Positions 27,667-36,574 are shown, counted from the first letter of the stretch. The stretch: DNA of 64,000 nt from Pontibacter lucknowensis (GCF_900156415.1 NZ_FTNM01000007.1:1-64000); one strand, 5' to 3'. Made by a program: numbers and translations. Notes: generated by a model from the sequence alone, not told the origin.

Positions 27667-29031
27667 TCAATCTGGGTTCTTGTTAGTTGCCTGCTCGTAA
27701 AGAAACTCCTTGCGTGCTCCTTCAAGTTCATCAATAAGCTCCTGCCGTAGGCGTTTCAGGCTTTCTGCTACCGGGCTCTTGCTCAGAAAGAGGCGTAGCA
27801 GCAGCCAGTGTTCACGTACCCGCAGCAGTGTGTTCCAGTAGCGCAGTGCAAAAAAGCCTGACAAGGGTAGGCTGATCAGGTATAGCAGCAGATATACGGC
27901 GTTTGGCCAGAAGTGCCAAAGGATAGCGCCCTGCAGGGCGTACAATACCGGAAACGAAAAAATACCCACCGACAGCATGATCGGTGCTCTGAATTCCTGC
28001 TCCTCTGTAAGTGCATCAGCTACTTTAGAGGGTATGATATAGGCCAGGTAGTTATTGATAAGCCCGTAGAGGTATAGCGGCATAGTAAGCGTTAGCAGTA
28101 AGGTACGGGCAAGACTCTGCCGCAACAGCACATTATTTTCTTCCATAGTGGGAAGGTGTTGCAGGTCCAGTTCCTGAAGCTGCTGCGTATACGATCGCAT
28201 TTTGTTTCGAAAGCGCTCCACCCGCTCCGGTTGGGTTTCCATAAAGTGCGCCAGCCCTTTTACAATAGCTCTTGTCAGCAGGAAGTCACGCACGTGGCGT
28301 GGGGCTTCGATGGGTGTTTGTGCCGCCAGTTTCTCTTTGTATACCTGCTCAATCTGACGCACAAGTGCATCCTCATCATCAGAAGGGGTTATCACAATCA
28401 GCTTCTCGAGCTGCTGCCGTATCTGGTCCGTCAGTTCATTGACAGTGCCCTTCTCGTCCTGCTGGTATTGAGTCAGGTAAGGGGCGACAGCGATGGGTCT
28501 GCCCACATTCACGAACACATCACTTCGGAAGCGTGTAGGGTCAGAGTAGTTGAGCCCCACAGGGAGTATCTGCAGGTTAGCCACTGCTGGCATATGTGCT
28601 ACAGCCCCCAAGGCCATCCGGGCCGTGCCTGTCTTGATTTTGCGCAGGCGCCTTTCGTTGAAGCTGGTTCCCTCCGGAAAAATAAGCAGTGTTTTGCGCT
28701 CCTTCAGTGCCTGGTAACTGGCTCTGAACGTTGCTTCATTGTCTATTGGAACGCCCGGCGTATCCGCCTGCCGATGAATAGGAATCAGGTTCATGCGGTG
28801 TAGCAGCCAGTTGTGCAGCGGCGAACTGAACACCGTACTCTTCGCGATAAAATACACCTGTTGCGGGAGCAGCGAGGCGATCACGATCGGATCCATAAAC
28901 GTATTGGGGTGATTAGCCACTACCAGTAACGGTCCTCGCACTGGCATCAGGTGACGATTGCGCACCACAAACCTGCGGAAGAACACCCAAAGGCCTGTAC
29001 GTAGAATCAGCTTTAGAACAAGGTATAGCAT
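27667..29031 (-). CDS. PlsC-like glycerolipid acyltransferase with C-terminal membrane segments
   Basis: Predicted acyltransferase acting on 1-acylglycerol-3-phosphate or a related lipid. Motif I is NHPNTFMDP, with His41 and Asp47, so five residues separate the catalytic pair instead of the classical four. Motif III is FPEGTSF, followed by KTGTARMAL. About 190 residues are catalytic. A helical region follows, then several hydrophobic helices (about 300-400) not present in minimal PlsC (about 245 aa); total 454 aa. Similar long forms are common in Bacteroidota. The exact acceptor is inferred, not shown. Confidence 0.82.
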   Translation of the reverse strand: MLYLVLKLILRTGLWVFFRRFVVRNRHLMPVRGPLLVVANHPNTFMDPIVIASLLPQQVYFIAKSTVFSSPLHNWLLHRMNLIPIHRQADTPGVPIDNEATFRASYQALKERKTLLIFPEGTSFNERRLRKIKTGTARMALGAVAHMPAVANLQILPVGLNYSDPTRFRSDVFVNVGRPIAVAPYLTQYQQDEKGTVNELTDQIRQQLEKLIVITPSDDEDALVRQIEQVYKEKLAAQTPIEAPRHVRDFLLTRAIVKGLAHFMETQPERVERFRNKMRSYTQQLQELDLQHLPTMEENNVLLRQSLARTLLLTLTMPLYLYGLINNYLAYIIPSKVADALTEEQEFRAPIMLSVGIFSFPVLYALQGAILWHFWPNAVYLLLYLISLPLSGFFALRYWNTLLRVREHWLLLRLFLSKSPVAESLKRLRQELIDELEGARKEFLYEQATNKNPD

Positions 29032-29198
29032 GTGCGCTTTTCAGGTATGAGCATATACTTGCCGAGGAGTATGCCTGTATTTAGCCTGACAATATAAGCA
29101 ATATCCTGAATAACCGGATATAGGAGAATGGGGACGAACAGGACGCAGTCGCAGGTATGGTAAGTTATCGATAGATAATAGGCGAAGTAAAAAACAGC

Positions 29199-29597
29199 TT
29201 ATTCTTCAGAAGTAAGCCAATCGTAAGCGGAAGTGAGGTCATCAAATTCCCGGGTTTCGAAAGGAAGCGGATGGGGACGGCTGGCAAATACCTGCTGAAT
29301 CTGGCGGCTGGCAGCAGGGTCGAATGGATTGAGAGAAGCAAAGCGCTTAAGTGGGAGTTGGCTAAAAGCCTGAACATATACATCGCGGGTCCAGGCCAGG
29401 TCGTCGGGGTCTAGGGGAGAAAGTAGACGGCTGTCAGTAATGGTGTAAGGCGCACCCAACTCCCGGGCAAGCCTGATCAACCTGATGAGTGCCTGTCTGT
29501 ATTGCAGGCTGCTGCACTTGCCATACCATTGACTTAACAGCACATGGCTGGCTGCATGATACTCTAGGAGCAGATAATCCGTTTGAAAGTAAACCAT
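29199..29597 (-). CDS. Small STAS/SEC14-like single-domain protein (tentative)
   Basis: A 132-aa soluble protein. The pattern of strand YLLLEYHAASHVLLSQW, a helix of about 20 residues, strand APYTITDSRLL, and alternating helices and strands resembles stand-alone STAS/SpoIIAA-like proteins common in Cytophagales. No serine phosphorylation site typical of anti-sigma antagonists is obvious. Function unknown; the family is suggested by pattern only. Confidence 0.6.
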   Translation of the reverse strand: MVYFQTDYLLLEYHAASHVLLSQWYGKCSSLQYRQALIRLIRLARELGAPYTITDSRLLSPLDPDDLAWTRDVYVQAFSQLPLKRFASLNPFDPAASRQIQQVFASRPHPLPFETREFDDLTSAYDWLTSEE

Positions 29598-29803
29598 AAG
29601 TTATGGCATTAAACCGGTGAATATCAGCTTAATGATACTGAATAAATATGGTACAGTCAACCTTTTTATTATAAAATGACGCTATCATAATATTATAGTA
29701 ATGCTATGCTTTGCGGAAGTTCTCCTGATTTGTGCTGCAACCTGATCTAAAACAAGTCCACAAAGATATTCAGGACCCCTTCCTGGTACTGTGTGGATAC
29801 AAA

Positions 29804-29846
29804 AAAGCCGCAGATAGCAGCACTGAATGCTTGAATCTGCGGCTTT
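29804..29846. terminator. Terminator after the small acidic protein gene
   Basis: A perfect 12-bp stem AAAGCCGCAGAT (29804-29815) pairs with ATCTGCGGCTTT (29835-29846) around a 19-base loop. A-rich flank on the left gives a T-tract for the minus-strand transcript. Confidence 0.8.
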
Positions 29847-29861
29847 CACATCTGAGAAAAA

Positions 29862-30083
29862 TTATTTTGTTCTCAGGTTATTGGCGTTACTACCATCAAG
29901 TTTGCGGGTGTCTTCTTCATTTTTGGCTGCGGCATTGCCGCCCTCCTCTATACCTTCTGGCTCAGCGTCTATAATGTCGTGCTCCTCTTTTTTGAGACCC
30001 TCCAGCGGTTCCGGGTTTTCTTCAGGCAGACGCTCGCTCTCTTCCGAATTGGTTATATAATCGTCTTCACGTGGTGTTTCCAT
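29862..30083 (-). CDS. Small acidic protein, unknown function
   Basis: A 73-aa hydrophilic protein starting METPREDDYITNSEES, rich in Glu, Asp, Pro and Asn and predicted disordered. An upstream in-frame extension to 30161 is unlikely because the ATG at 30083 begins the conserved-looking part. It has no signal peptide or membrane segment. Its own terminator follows. Such acidic, disordered proteins are frequent in Hymenobacteraceae, but I know no function. Confidence 0.6.
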   Translation of the reverse strand: METPREDDYITNSEESERLPEENPEPLEGLKKEEHDIIDAEPEGIEEGGNAAAKNEEDTRKLDGSNANNLRTK

Positions 30084-30264
30084 GGTTCTGTATTTTAGGT
30101 TATACTTTGTGTACGTATTGCGGGCGCAAGGTTTAGGTGCATCCTGTGTTAAAATCGGCATTGCTTTACCAGGCGCATTAGCCCTGCTGCTTTTCTATGC
30201 CTACATTTCGTTCAGGTATAAGCTCCATCAAGTCCGCAAAACACCAGAGGCGGATGCGGAATAA
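30082..30264 (+). CDS. Possible small single-helix membrane protein before the XRE regulator
   Basis: A 60-codon frame with one hydrophobic helix (IALPGALALLLFYAYISF) and a basic tail. Its last 11 bases overlap the start of the XRE gene (ATGCGGAATAA), the arrangement of translationally coupled genes. The far 5' end is doubtful: the first ATG overlaps the divergent acidic-protein start, and a TTG start nearer 30118 is possible. It could be the remnant of the larger membrane protein that often accompanies such regulators. Confidence 0.35.
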   Translation: MVLYFRLYFVYVLRAQGLGASCVKIGIALPGALALLLFYAYISFRYKLHQVRKTPEADAE

Positions 30265-30454
30265 CATCATAATAGAGCGGACCAAAAAAGACATGACCCA
30301 GAAGCAGCTGGCCGGGGCCTTGGGCGTAACCCGCCAGACGATCAACGCCATCGAGAAAAATAAATACCGGCCTTCTACCTTAATGGCTCTTAAAATGTCA
30401 AACCTCTTCGGCTTAACCGTAAATGCGCTTTTTGTGCTCGAGCAGGGTGATTAG
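30254..30454 (+). CDS. XRE-family helix-turn-helix regulator (short, YgzD-like)
   Basis: A 66-aa DNA-binding protein consisting only of an HTH_3/Cro-C1 domain: MTQKQLAGALGVTRQTINAI is the helix-turn-helix, followed by EKNKYRPSTLMALKMSNLFG. The ATG at 30254 gives the typical MRNNIIIERT start; the 19 upstream residues are dropped. It overlaps the preceding hydrophobic frame by 11 bases. Typically autoregulatory, controlling a membrane partner. Confidence 0.85.
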   Translation: MRNNIIIERTKKDMTQKQLAGALGVTRQTINAIEKNKYRPSTLMALKMSNLFGLTVNALFVLEQGD

Positions 30455-30531
30455 CAGGCTCCAAATACTCTTGGTACAGGTATGGCGGCTGCCCTGTGTT
30501 AAAAAAAGAAAGCCCTTGGGTGCATTTTTAG

Positions 30532-30563
30532 TTTGTGAGCCCCAACATTTTGCGGTAACTTTG
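30532..30563 (+). promoter_or_regulatory. Promoter of carB
   Basis: TTTG (30532-30535), 20 bases, then TAACTTTG (30556-30563). Transcription should begin near 30568, 20 bases before the ATG at 30588. This rules out the much longer upstream open frame as coding. Confidence 0.85.
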
Positions 30564-30587
30564 GGCAATTTATACCTACCAAAGCAC

Positions 30588-33401
30588 ATGCCTAAAGACA
30601 CCAGTATTAAATCCGTTCTGATTATTGGTTCTGGCCCTATCGTTATCGGCCAGGCCTGCGAGTTTGACTATTCCGGTTCGCAAGCAGCCCGTTCTCTTCG
30701 TGAAGAAGGAATCGAGGTGACGCTCATCAATTCAAACCCCGCCACTATCATGACCGATAGTGTGACAGCGGATAATGTGTACCTCAAGCCGCTTGAGAAG
30801 AAGTACATCATTGAAATCCTGGAGAAACATAAAATTGACGCCGTGCTGCCAACCATGGGCGGGCAGACAGCCCTGAACCTGGCCATCGAGTGCGACAAGG
30901 CCGGCATCTGGGAAAAGTACGGTGTCCGTATCATCGGGGTGGACATCAACGCGATCGAGACCACCGAAGACCGCGAGAAGTTTCGCCTCAAAATGATCGA
31001 GCTCGGGGTAAATGTTTGTAAGGGAGAAACAGCTACCTCATTCCTGGAAGGAAAAGAGATAGCGCAGGAAATTGGTTTTCCACTCGTTATTCGCCCTTCG
31101 TTTACCCTTGGTGGTACGGGGGGCGGTTTTGTTAATACCCCTGCCGAATTCGACGCAGCCCTGACCCGCGGCCTGCACGCCTCACCGGTGCACGAAGTGC
31201 TGGTAGAGCAAAGCATCATGGGCTGGAAAGAGTACGAACTCGAACTGCTGCGCGACAACCTCGGCAACGTGATCATCATCTGCTCGATCGAAAACTTCGA
31301 TCCGATGGGCGTGCACACCGGCGACTCCATTACGGTAGCGCCTGCCATGACCCTGCCAGATACGGTATACCAGCAAATGCGCGACCTGGCCATCAAAATG
31401 ATGAACGGCATCGGGCAGTTTGCAGGCGGCTGTAACGTGCAGTTCTCTGTGAGCCCGGACGATGACACCATCATTGCTATTGAGATCAACCCGCGTGTAT
31501 CCCGCTCTTCGGCGCTGGCTTCTAAAGCCACTGGTTACCCGATTGCCAAGATCGCTGCCAAGCTGGCCATCGGCTATAACCTCGATGAATTGAAAAATGC
31601 TATCACCAAGACTACCTCGGCTTACTTTGAGCCGGCGCTGGACTACGTGATTGTGAAAATACCGCGCTGGAACTTCGATAAATTTAAAGGCGCCAACCGC
31701 ACGCTGGGTCTGCAGATGAAATCTGTGGGCGAGGTGATGGGCATTGGCCGTACCTTCCAGGAGGCGCTGCAGAAGGCCTGCCAGAGCCTCGAGATAAAGC
31801 GCAACGGACTGGGCGCCGATGGCAAGGAGATGACGAATTATGATGACCTCATCTACAACCTGAAGAACCCTAGCTGGAACCGCCTGTTCTGCATCAAAGA
31901 CGCCATGCGCATCGGTATACCTACCAGCACCATCCAGAACCTGACCAAGATCGACCCATGGTTCCTTTCCCAGATCGAAGAGATCGATATGTTGGAGAAG
32001 GAGATGGAGAAGTATACCCTGGCTACCCTGCCGGGTGAGTTGCTGCGTGAAGCCAAAGTAAAAGGCTTCGCCGACCGCCAGATCGCGCACATTCTACGCT
32101 GTCTTGAGAGCGAAGTGCATGCCGTGCGTATGGAACTGGGTATACAGCGCGTGTACAAAATGGTGGATACCTGCGCCGCTGAGTTCGAAGCCAAGACACC
32201 GTACTTCTACAGCACCTTCGATGGTGAGAACGAGAGCATCGTGACCGACAAGAAAAAGATCGTGGTGCTGGGTTCCGGTCCGAACCGCATCGGACAAGGT
32301 ATAGAGTTCGACTACAGCTGCGTGCACGGTGTGCTGGCGGCTAAGGAGTGCGGCTACGAAACCATCATGATCAACTGCAACCCGGAAACGGTTTCCACGG
32401 ACTTCGATATTTCGGACAAGCTGTACTTCGAGCCGGTATTCTGGGAGCATATCTACGACATCATTCTGCACGAAAGACCGGAAGGTGTGATCGTGCAGCT
32501 GGGCGGACAGACGGCCCTGAAGCTGGCTGAGAAGCTAGACCGCTACGGCATTAAGGTGATCGGCACGAGCTATAAAGCGCTTGACCTGGCCGAGGACCGC
32601 GGTTCGTTCTCCTCACTGCTGCGTGACCTGGACATTCCATATCCTCCATTCGGTGTGATCGAGTCTGCTGAAGAGGCGCTGGAGCTGTGCAAGGAGCTGA
32701 AGTTCCCGCTGCTGGTGCGCCCAAGCTACGTACTCGGAGGCCAGAGCATGAAGATTGTGATCAACGAGAAAGAACTCGAAGCACACGTAATCGACTTGCT
32801 GAAAGACCACCCGGGCAACAAGGTGCTGCTCGACCACTTCCTCGACCATGCCATTGAGGCAGAAGCCGACGCGATCTGCGACGGCGAGGACGTGCACATC
32901 TGCGGTATCATGGAGCACATCGAACCAGCTGGTATCCACTCCGGTGACTCATACGCCGTGCTGCCTCCGTTTGACCTGAGCGAGAACGTGATCAAGAAGA
33001 TTGAGGATTATACCAAGCGCATCGCTTTGGCATTGGATACGGTAGGCATCATCAACATACAGTTTGCTGTGAAAAATGAAGAGGTATACGTGATCGAGGC
33101 GAACCCACGTGCATCGCGTACCATCCCGTTCATCGCAAAGGCTTACCGTGAGCCGTACATTAACTACGCGACCAAGATCATGCTGGGCGAGAAGAAGGTG
33201 AAGGACTTCAACTTCAATCCACACAAAGAAGGCTACGCCATCAAAGTGCCGGTGTTCTCGCACAGCAAGTTCCCGGAAGTTAATAAGGAGCTCGGTCCTG
33301 AAATGAAGTCCACAGGTGAGGCGATCTACTTCATCGACAACCTGCAGGACGACTACTTTGTGAAAGTATACTCCGAGCGAAACCTATACCTGAGCGTGTA
33401 G
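30588..33401 (+). CDS. carB: Carbamoyl-phosphate synthase large subunit lacking the MGS regulatory domain
   Basis: Makes carbamoyl phosphate from bicarbonate, ammonia (delivered by CarA) and two ATP for pyrimidine and arginine synthesis. It has two homologous ATP-grasp halves, each with a phosphate-binding loop (VLIIGSGPIVIGQ near the start; VVLGSGPNRIGQGIEFDY near residue 560), and grasp-domain blocks RPSFTLGGTGGG and RPSYVLGGQSM. The protein stops at 937 aa just after the second carboxyphosphate-grasp end (VYSERNLYLSV). E. coli CarB has about 135 further residues forming the MGS allosteric domain. A terminator follows 24 bases later, so no detached domain is encoded here. No carA is adjacent. 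Confidence 0.96.
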   Translation: MPKDTSIKSVLIIGSGPIVIGQACEFDYSGSQAARSLREEGIEVTLINSNPATIMTDSVTADNVYLKPLEKKYIIEILEKHKIDAVLPTMGGQTALNLAIECDKAGIWEKYGVRIIGVDINAIETTEDREKFRLKMIELGVNVCKGETATSFLEGKEIAQEIGFPLVIRPSFTLGGTGGGFVNTPAEFDAALTRGLHASPVHEVLVEQSIMGWKEYELELLRDNLGNVIIICSIENFDPMGVHTGDSITVAPAMTLPDTVYQQMRDLAIKMMNGIGQFAGGCNVQFSVSPDDDTIIAIEINPRVSRSSALASKATGYPIAKIAAKLAIGYNLDELKNAITKTTSAYFEPALDYVIVKIPRWNFDKFKGANRTLGLQMKSVGEVMGIGRTFQEALQKACQSLEIKRNGLGADGKEMTNYDDLIYNLKNPSWNRLFCIKDAMRIGIPTSTIQNLTKIDPWFLSQIEEIDMLEKEMEKYTLATLPGELLREAKVKGFADRQIAHILRCLESEVHAVRMELGIQRVYKMVDTCAAEFEAKTPYFYSTFDGENESIVTDKKKIVVLGSGPNRIGQGIEFDYSCVHGVLAAKECGYETIMINCNPETVSTDFDISDKLYFEPVFWEHIYDIILHERPEGVIVQLGGQTALKLAEKLDRYGIKVIGTSYKALDLAEDRGSFSSLLRDLDIPYPPFGVIESAEEALELCKELKFPLLVRPSYVLGGQSMKIVINEKELEAHVIDLLKDHPGNKVLLDHFLDHAIEAEADAICDGEDVHICGIMEHIEPAGIHSGDSYAVLPPFDLSENVIKKIEDYTKRIALALDTVGIINIQFAVKNEEVYVIEANPRASRTIPFIAKAYREPYINYATKIMLGEKKVKDFNFNPHKEGYAIKVPVFSHSKFPEVNKELGPEMKSTGEAIYFIDNLQDDYFVKVYSERNLYLSV

Positions 33402-33424
33402 TGAACCGCTTCTGATAAATGCAG

Positions 33425-33454
33425 CAAGCCTTCTCTGTAACCGGGGAAGGCTTG
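33425..33454 (+). terminator. Terminator after carB
   Basis: The stem CAAGCCTTC/GAAGGCTTG with extra G-U and C-G pairs has an 8-base loop, then a T-rich tract. Confidence 0.8.
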
Positions 33455-33521
33455 TTTGTTTTTGCTAGTGTAGCTGTGGTTATAGGTATAGCATACATTT
33501 CCCAAACGCTTCCAAATTTCC

Positions 33522-33529
33522 TATCTTTG
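33522..33529 (+). promoter_or_regulatory. -7 promoter box upstream of the DUF4834 gene
   Basis: TATCTTTG fits the -7 consensus; only a weak TTTC-like -33 element lies about 20 bases upstream. The predicted transcript would start near 33534, giving a 5' leader of about 114 bases before DUF4834. The leader contains an 11-residue ORF (33545-33580) directly after the start site. Confidence 0.5.
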
Positions 33530-33647
33530 CATCGCTCCGCCGAAATGACAGACAATAACCTTTTGGCAAGAGAGTTGTAACAGAAAAGGTACTGTTTTTG
33601 TTAAACAATAGCTGGCCACCAAACTGGCTATACCTTAACCGACTATC

Positions 33648-33920
33648 ATGCTTAAATTCATATTCGTTACCATACTCGTTATCTTCTTTATCAGATTAGT
33701 AGCTCCCATCCTGTTCCGCTGGTTGCTGGCTTTCTTTGTGAAGAAGAGCCTGCGCAATGGCACTTTTTTCTACTCTAACATGAACCAGCAACGCCCAGAG
33801 CCGCAATCCAACGGCAATGGCCGCCGACAGGGTGATGTCAAGATTGATTATGTGCCGGAGCAGCCGGACCGCAAGGATTTCAACGGCGGCCAGTATGTCG
33901 ATTATGAAGAAATAAAATAA
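33648..33920 (+). CDS. DUF4834-family small membrane protein
   Basis: A 90-aa protein. An N-terminal hydrophobic helix (FIFVTILVIFFIRLVAPILF) and a second hydrophobic stretch are followed by a polar Gln/Asn/Pro/Gly linker and the conserved tail VKIDYVPEQ...GGQYVDYEEIK. This arrangement is that of DUF4834, restricted to Bacteroidota, function unknown. The C-terminal VDYEE-type end is the family hallmark. Confidence 0.85.
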   Translation: MLKFIFVTILVIFFIRLVAPILFRWLLAFFVKKSLRNGTFFYSNMNQQRPEPQSNGNGRRQGDVKIDYVPEQPDRKDFNGGQYVDYEEIK

Positions 33921-33946
33921 AAGCCCTATCTTTCAGCTCTATTCAA

Positions 33947-34109
33947 AGAGCATATTTAAATTTCGTTTTTGCCAGCGAAAAATGGTCCGAACGGGTTCTG
34001 ACGCAATGATTTTAGAGTTGCATAGCAGCGTTATGCGACGAGAAAAGCATAAAGTCAGGTTCAGTTATGAGCAGTTTGCAGCGCAAAAGATGAATTTTAA
34101 ACATGCTCT
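33947..34109. mobile_element. MITE-like element with terminal inverted repeats
   Basis: A 163-base segment is bounded by inverted repeats: AGAGCATATTTAAATTTC at the left end and the complement of AGAGCATGTTTAAAATTC at the right end, matching at about 20 of 24 positions. There is no internal open frame. Internal short palindromes include GCATA...TATGC. The right end lies 17 bases before the yfhO ATG, so the element must carry or replace its promoter. Target-site duplication is not clear (at most AA). Confidence 0.65.
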
Positions 34110-34126
34110 AAGGTTTCCTGAAAGAT

Positions 34127-36571
34127 ATGACAGCTTCTATTGACTTTAAGCGCGATGTGCTTCCGCACCTCATCGCGATCCTGATTTTCCTGCTCCTTAC
34201 CGCCATCTACTTTTCGCCTATCCTGTTTGAAGGGAAGGCGATAGCACAGCACGACATTCTGCAGTTTAAGGGTGGTGCCAAAGAGATACAAGACTACCGC
34301 GAGGCCACCGGCGAAGAGACCCTCTGGACGAACTCCATGTTCAGCGGTATGCCCTCATACCTGATCAACACCCGCTACCCTGGCGATTTCTCCGGTGTTA
34401 TTCATACCATCCTGACTTTCAACCTGCCGGCTATGGCAGGTAACATTTTTATCACCCTGCTCTGTGCCTACATTCTGTTGGTCACGCTGCGGCTCAATAC
34501 CTGGATCTCCATTATCGGCGCTATTGCCATTGCTTTTACCTCCTACAACTTCATTATCCTGGAGGCGGGTCACAACACCAAGTCACTTACCATCGCCTAC
34601 ATTCCGCTGGTGCTGGCTGGCATGTTCTACGCCCTCCGGCGAAACGTCTGGATAGGGGCCGCCATTTTTGCCTTGGCACTCACACTTAACCTGCATTTCA
34701 ACCACCTCCAGATGACCTACTACATGCTCCTGATGGTGCTCGTATGGATAGTGGTGGAGCTGATCTATGCTATTAAAGAAGGCAGAATAGCCGACCTGAT
34801 CAAGCGTGGACTGGTGCTAGGTATAGCGGCCATTCTGGCAGTAGGCGTAAACTTCGGCAGACTCTATACCGTGGCCGAATACAGCCAACACAGTATCCGA
34901 GGCAAATCAGAGTTAAGTGTGGCCAATAGCGGTGACAAAACTTCCAGCGGCCTCGACCGCGAATATGCCTTTAGTTGGAGCTACGGCGTGGGCGAAACCA
35001 TGACACTGCTTATACCTGACTTCTATGGTGGAAGCAGTAGCAACACCCGTCTCGATAAAGATTCGCAGAGCTACCAGGCACTGCTGGGTTTGGGCTTGCC
35101 ACCGGTGCAGGCAGAGCAGGCGCTAGAGCAGGGCTTGCCAACTTACTGGGGCCCGCAGCCGATGACGAGCGGTCCGGTATACGTAGGAGCGATCATTATT
35201 TTCCTGTTCGTACTGGGGCTATTCATCGTGCACAAGCCTACCCGCATTTGGCTACTAGGCGCTACCATTCTCTCCATTGTGCTGGCATGGGGCAAAAACT
35301 TCGAGGCCTTTAACTACTTCATGTTCGACTACTTCCCGGGCTATAACAAGTTCAGGGCAGTATCATCGGCCCTAATCATTGCGCAGATCACGATGCCGCT
35401 GCTCGGTATACTGGCACTTTACAAAGTCATCCGTGATCGCAATTTGATCAAAGACTTGGACAAGAAACTGTTGATATCCGGAGGTATAACTGCCGGTGTC
35501 TGTTTGCTGGTATGGCTGTTTGCCGGTTCGGCCAGCTTCGTCGGCGCAGTGGACCCACAGCTGCAGCAGTCTTATTTCCCGCTCGATGCCATCCGTGCCG
35601 ACCGTGAGAGTATGATGCGCTCTGATGCTCTGCGAGCATTCGTATTAATCGCGCTTGCATGTGGATTATTATACTTTTACCTAAAGGGCAAACTGTCGGC
35701 TACTATGGCCATGGCAGGTATAGGGCTGCTAATACTCGTGGACCTGTGGAGCGTGAACAAGCGCTACCTCAACGACGGCGATTTTGAGAAGCGTGTCGTG
35801 GAGAACCATTTCCAGCCGACCAAAGCCGACCAGATGATCCTACAGGACAAAGACCCGCACTACCGTGTGCTCTACCTGCCGAATCCGTTTAACGATGCCC
35901 GCACCTCGTACTTCCATAAGTCAGTGGGTGGGTACCACGGCGCTAAGTTGCGCCGCTATCAGGACGTGATCGACCGCCACATCGTGCAGAACAACCTGGA
36001 GGTATTGCGTATGCTCAACACCCGCTACGTGATCACAGGCGATCCGCAGCAGCCGGTGCAGCGTGTGCCGGGCGCCCTGGGCAATGCCTGGTTTGTAAGC
36101 GAAGTGAAAACTGTGAATACTCCGGATGAAGAGATCGAGGCCCTGAATGGGCTGGACGCCAGCACCACTGCTGTAGTAGACGTGTCGAAGTTCAAAACAG
36201 CTGCTACCAGCTACAACGCCGAGGGCTCTACCATTGAGCTGACAGAGTATCAGCCAAATGCCCTGACCTACGCAGTAAATGCGGCTCAAGCTGGTCTGGC
36301 GGTATTCTCGGAGGTATACTACGCCGATGGCTGGCAGGCTTACCTGAACGGCCAGCCTGTGGATCATATCCGGGTGAACTATATCCTGCGTGCCATGGAA
36401 GTACCGGCAGGAAAGCATACCATTGAGTTTAAGTTTGAGCCGAAGTCTTATGCCATAGGCAATACCATCTCGTTGATTTCATCGATCTTGTTGCTTATAG
36501 TCATAGGAGGCGCTATCTTTTATGGGATGCGCCGCAAGCCTGTGGAGGTAGAGAAAGAAGTAATCGTATAA
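34127..36571 (+). CDS. YfhO-family multi-pass membrane protein
   Basis: An 814-aa membrane protein with about twelve or more hydrophobic helices through residue 540, an extracytoplasmic domain (about 545-770) and a last helix (about 780-803). Family marks are the N-terminal YFSPILFEGKAIAQHDILQ, the loop WTNSMFSGMPSYLI, and VFSEVYYADGWQAYLNG near the end. YfhO-type proteins are related to GT-C glycosyltransferases and act in envelope glycan or teichoic-acid-like decoration; the substrate here is unknown. An insertion-like element is directly upstream. A terminator follows. Confidence 0.85.
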   Translation: MTASIDFKRDVLPHLIAILIFLLLTAIYFSPILFEGKAIAQHDILQFKGGAKEIQDYREATGEETLWTNSMFSGMPSYLINTRYPGDFSGVIHTILTFNLPAMAGNIFITLLCAYILLVTLRLNTWISIIGAIAIAFTSYNFIILEAGHNTKSLTIAYIPLVLAGMFYALRRNVWIGAAIFALALTLNLHFNHLQMTYYMLLMVLVWIVVELIYAIKEGRIADLIKRGLVLGIAAILAVGVNFGRLYTVAEYSQHSIRGKSELSVANSGDKTSSGLDREYAFSWSYGVGETMTLLIPDFYGGSSSNTRLDKDSQSYQALLGLGLPPVQAEQALEQGLPTYWGPQPMTSGPVYVGAIIIFLFVLGLFIVHKPTRIWLLGATILSIVLAWGKNFEAFNYFMFDYFPGYNKFRAVSSALIIAQITMPLLGILALYKVIRDRNLIKDLDKKLLISGGITAGVCLLVWLFAGSASFVGAVDPQLQQSYFPLDAIRADRESMMRSDALRAFVLIALACGLLYFYLKGKLSATMAMAGIGLLILVDLWSVNKRYLNDGDFEKRVVENHFQPTKADQMILQDKDPHYRVLYLPNPFNDARTSYFHKSVGGYHGAKLRRYQDVIDRHIVQNNLEVLRMLNTRYVITGDPQQPVQRVPGALGNAWFVSEVKTVNTPDEEIEALNGLDASTTAVVDVSKFKTAATSYNAEGSTIELTEYQPNALTYAVNAAQAGLAVFSEVYYADGWQAYLNGQPVDHIRVNYILRAMEVPAGKHTIEFKFEPKSYAIGNTISLISSILLLIVIGGAIFYGMRRKPVEVEKEVIV

Positions 36572-36574
36572 ATG

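Noticed and set aside
30423..30587. 55-residue N-terminal extension of CarB
   Set aside because: It spans the XRE gene end and the carB promoter.
31182..32090. 302-codon minus-strand frame within carB
   Set aside because: Antisense shadow of a highly conserved gene; such long shadows are common in GC-moderate genes.
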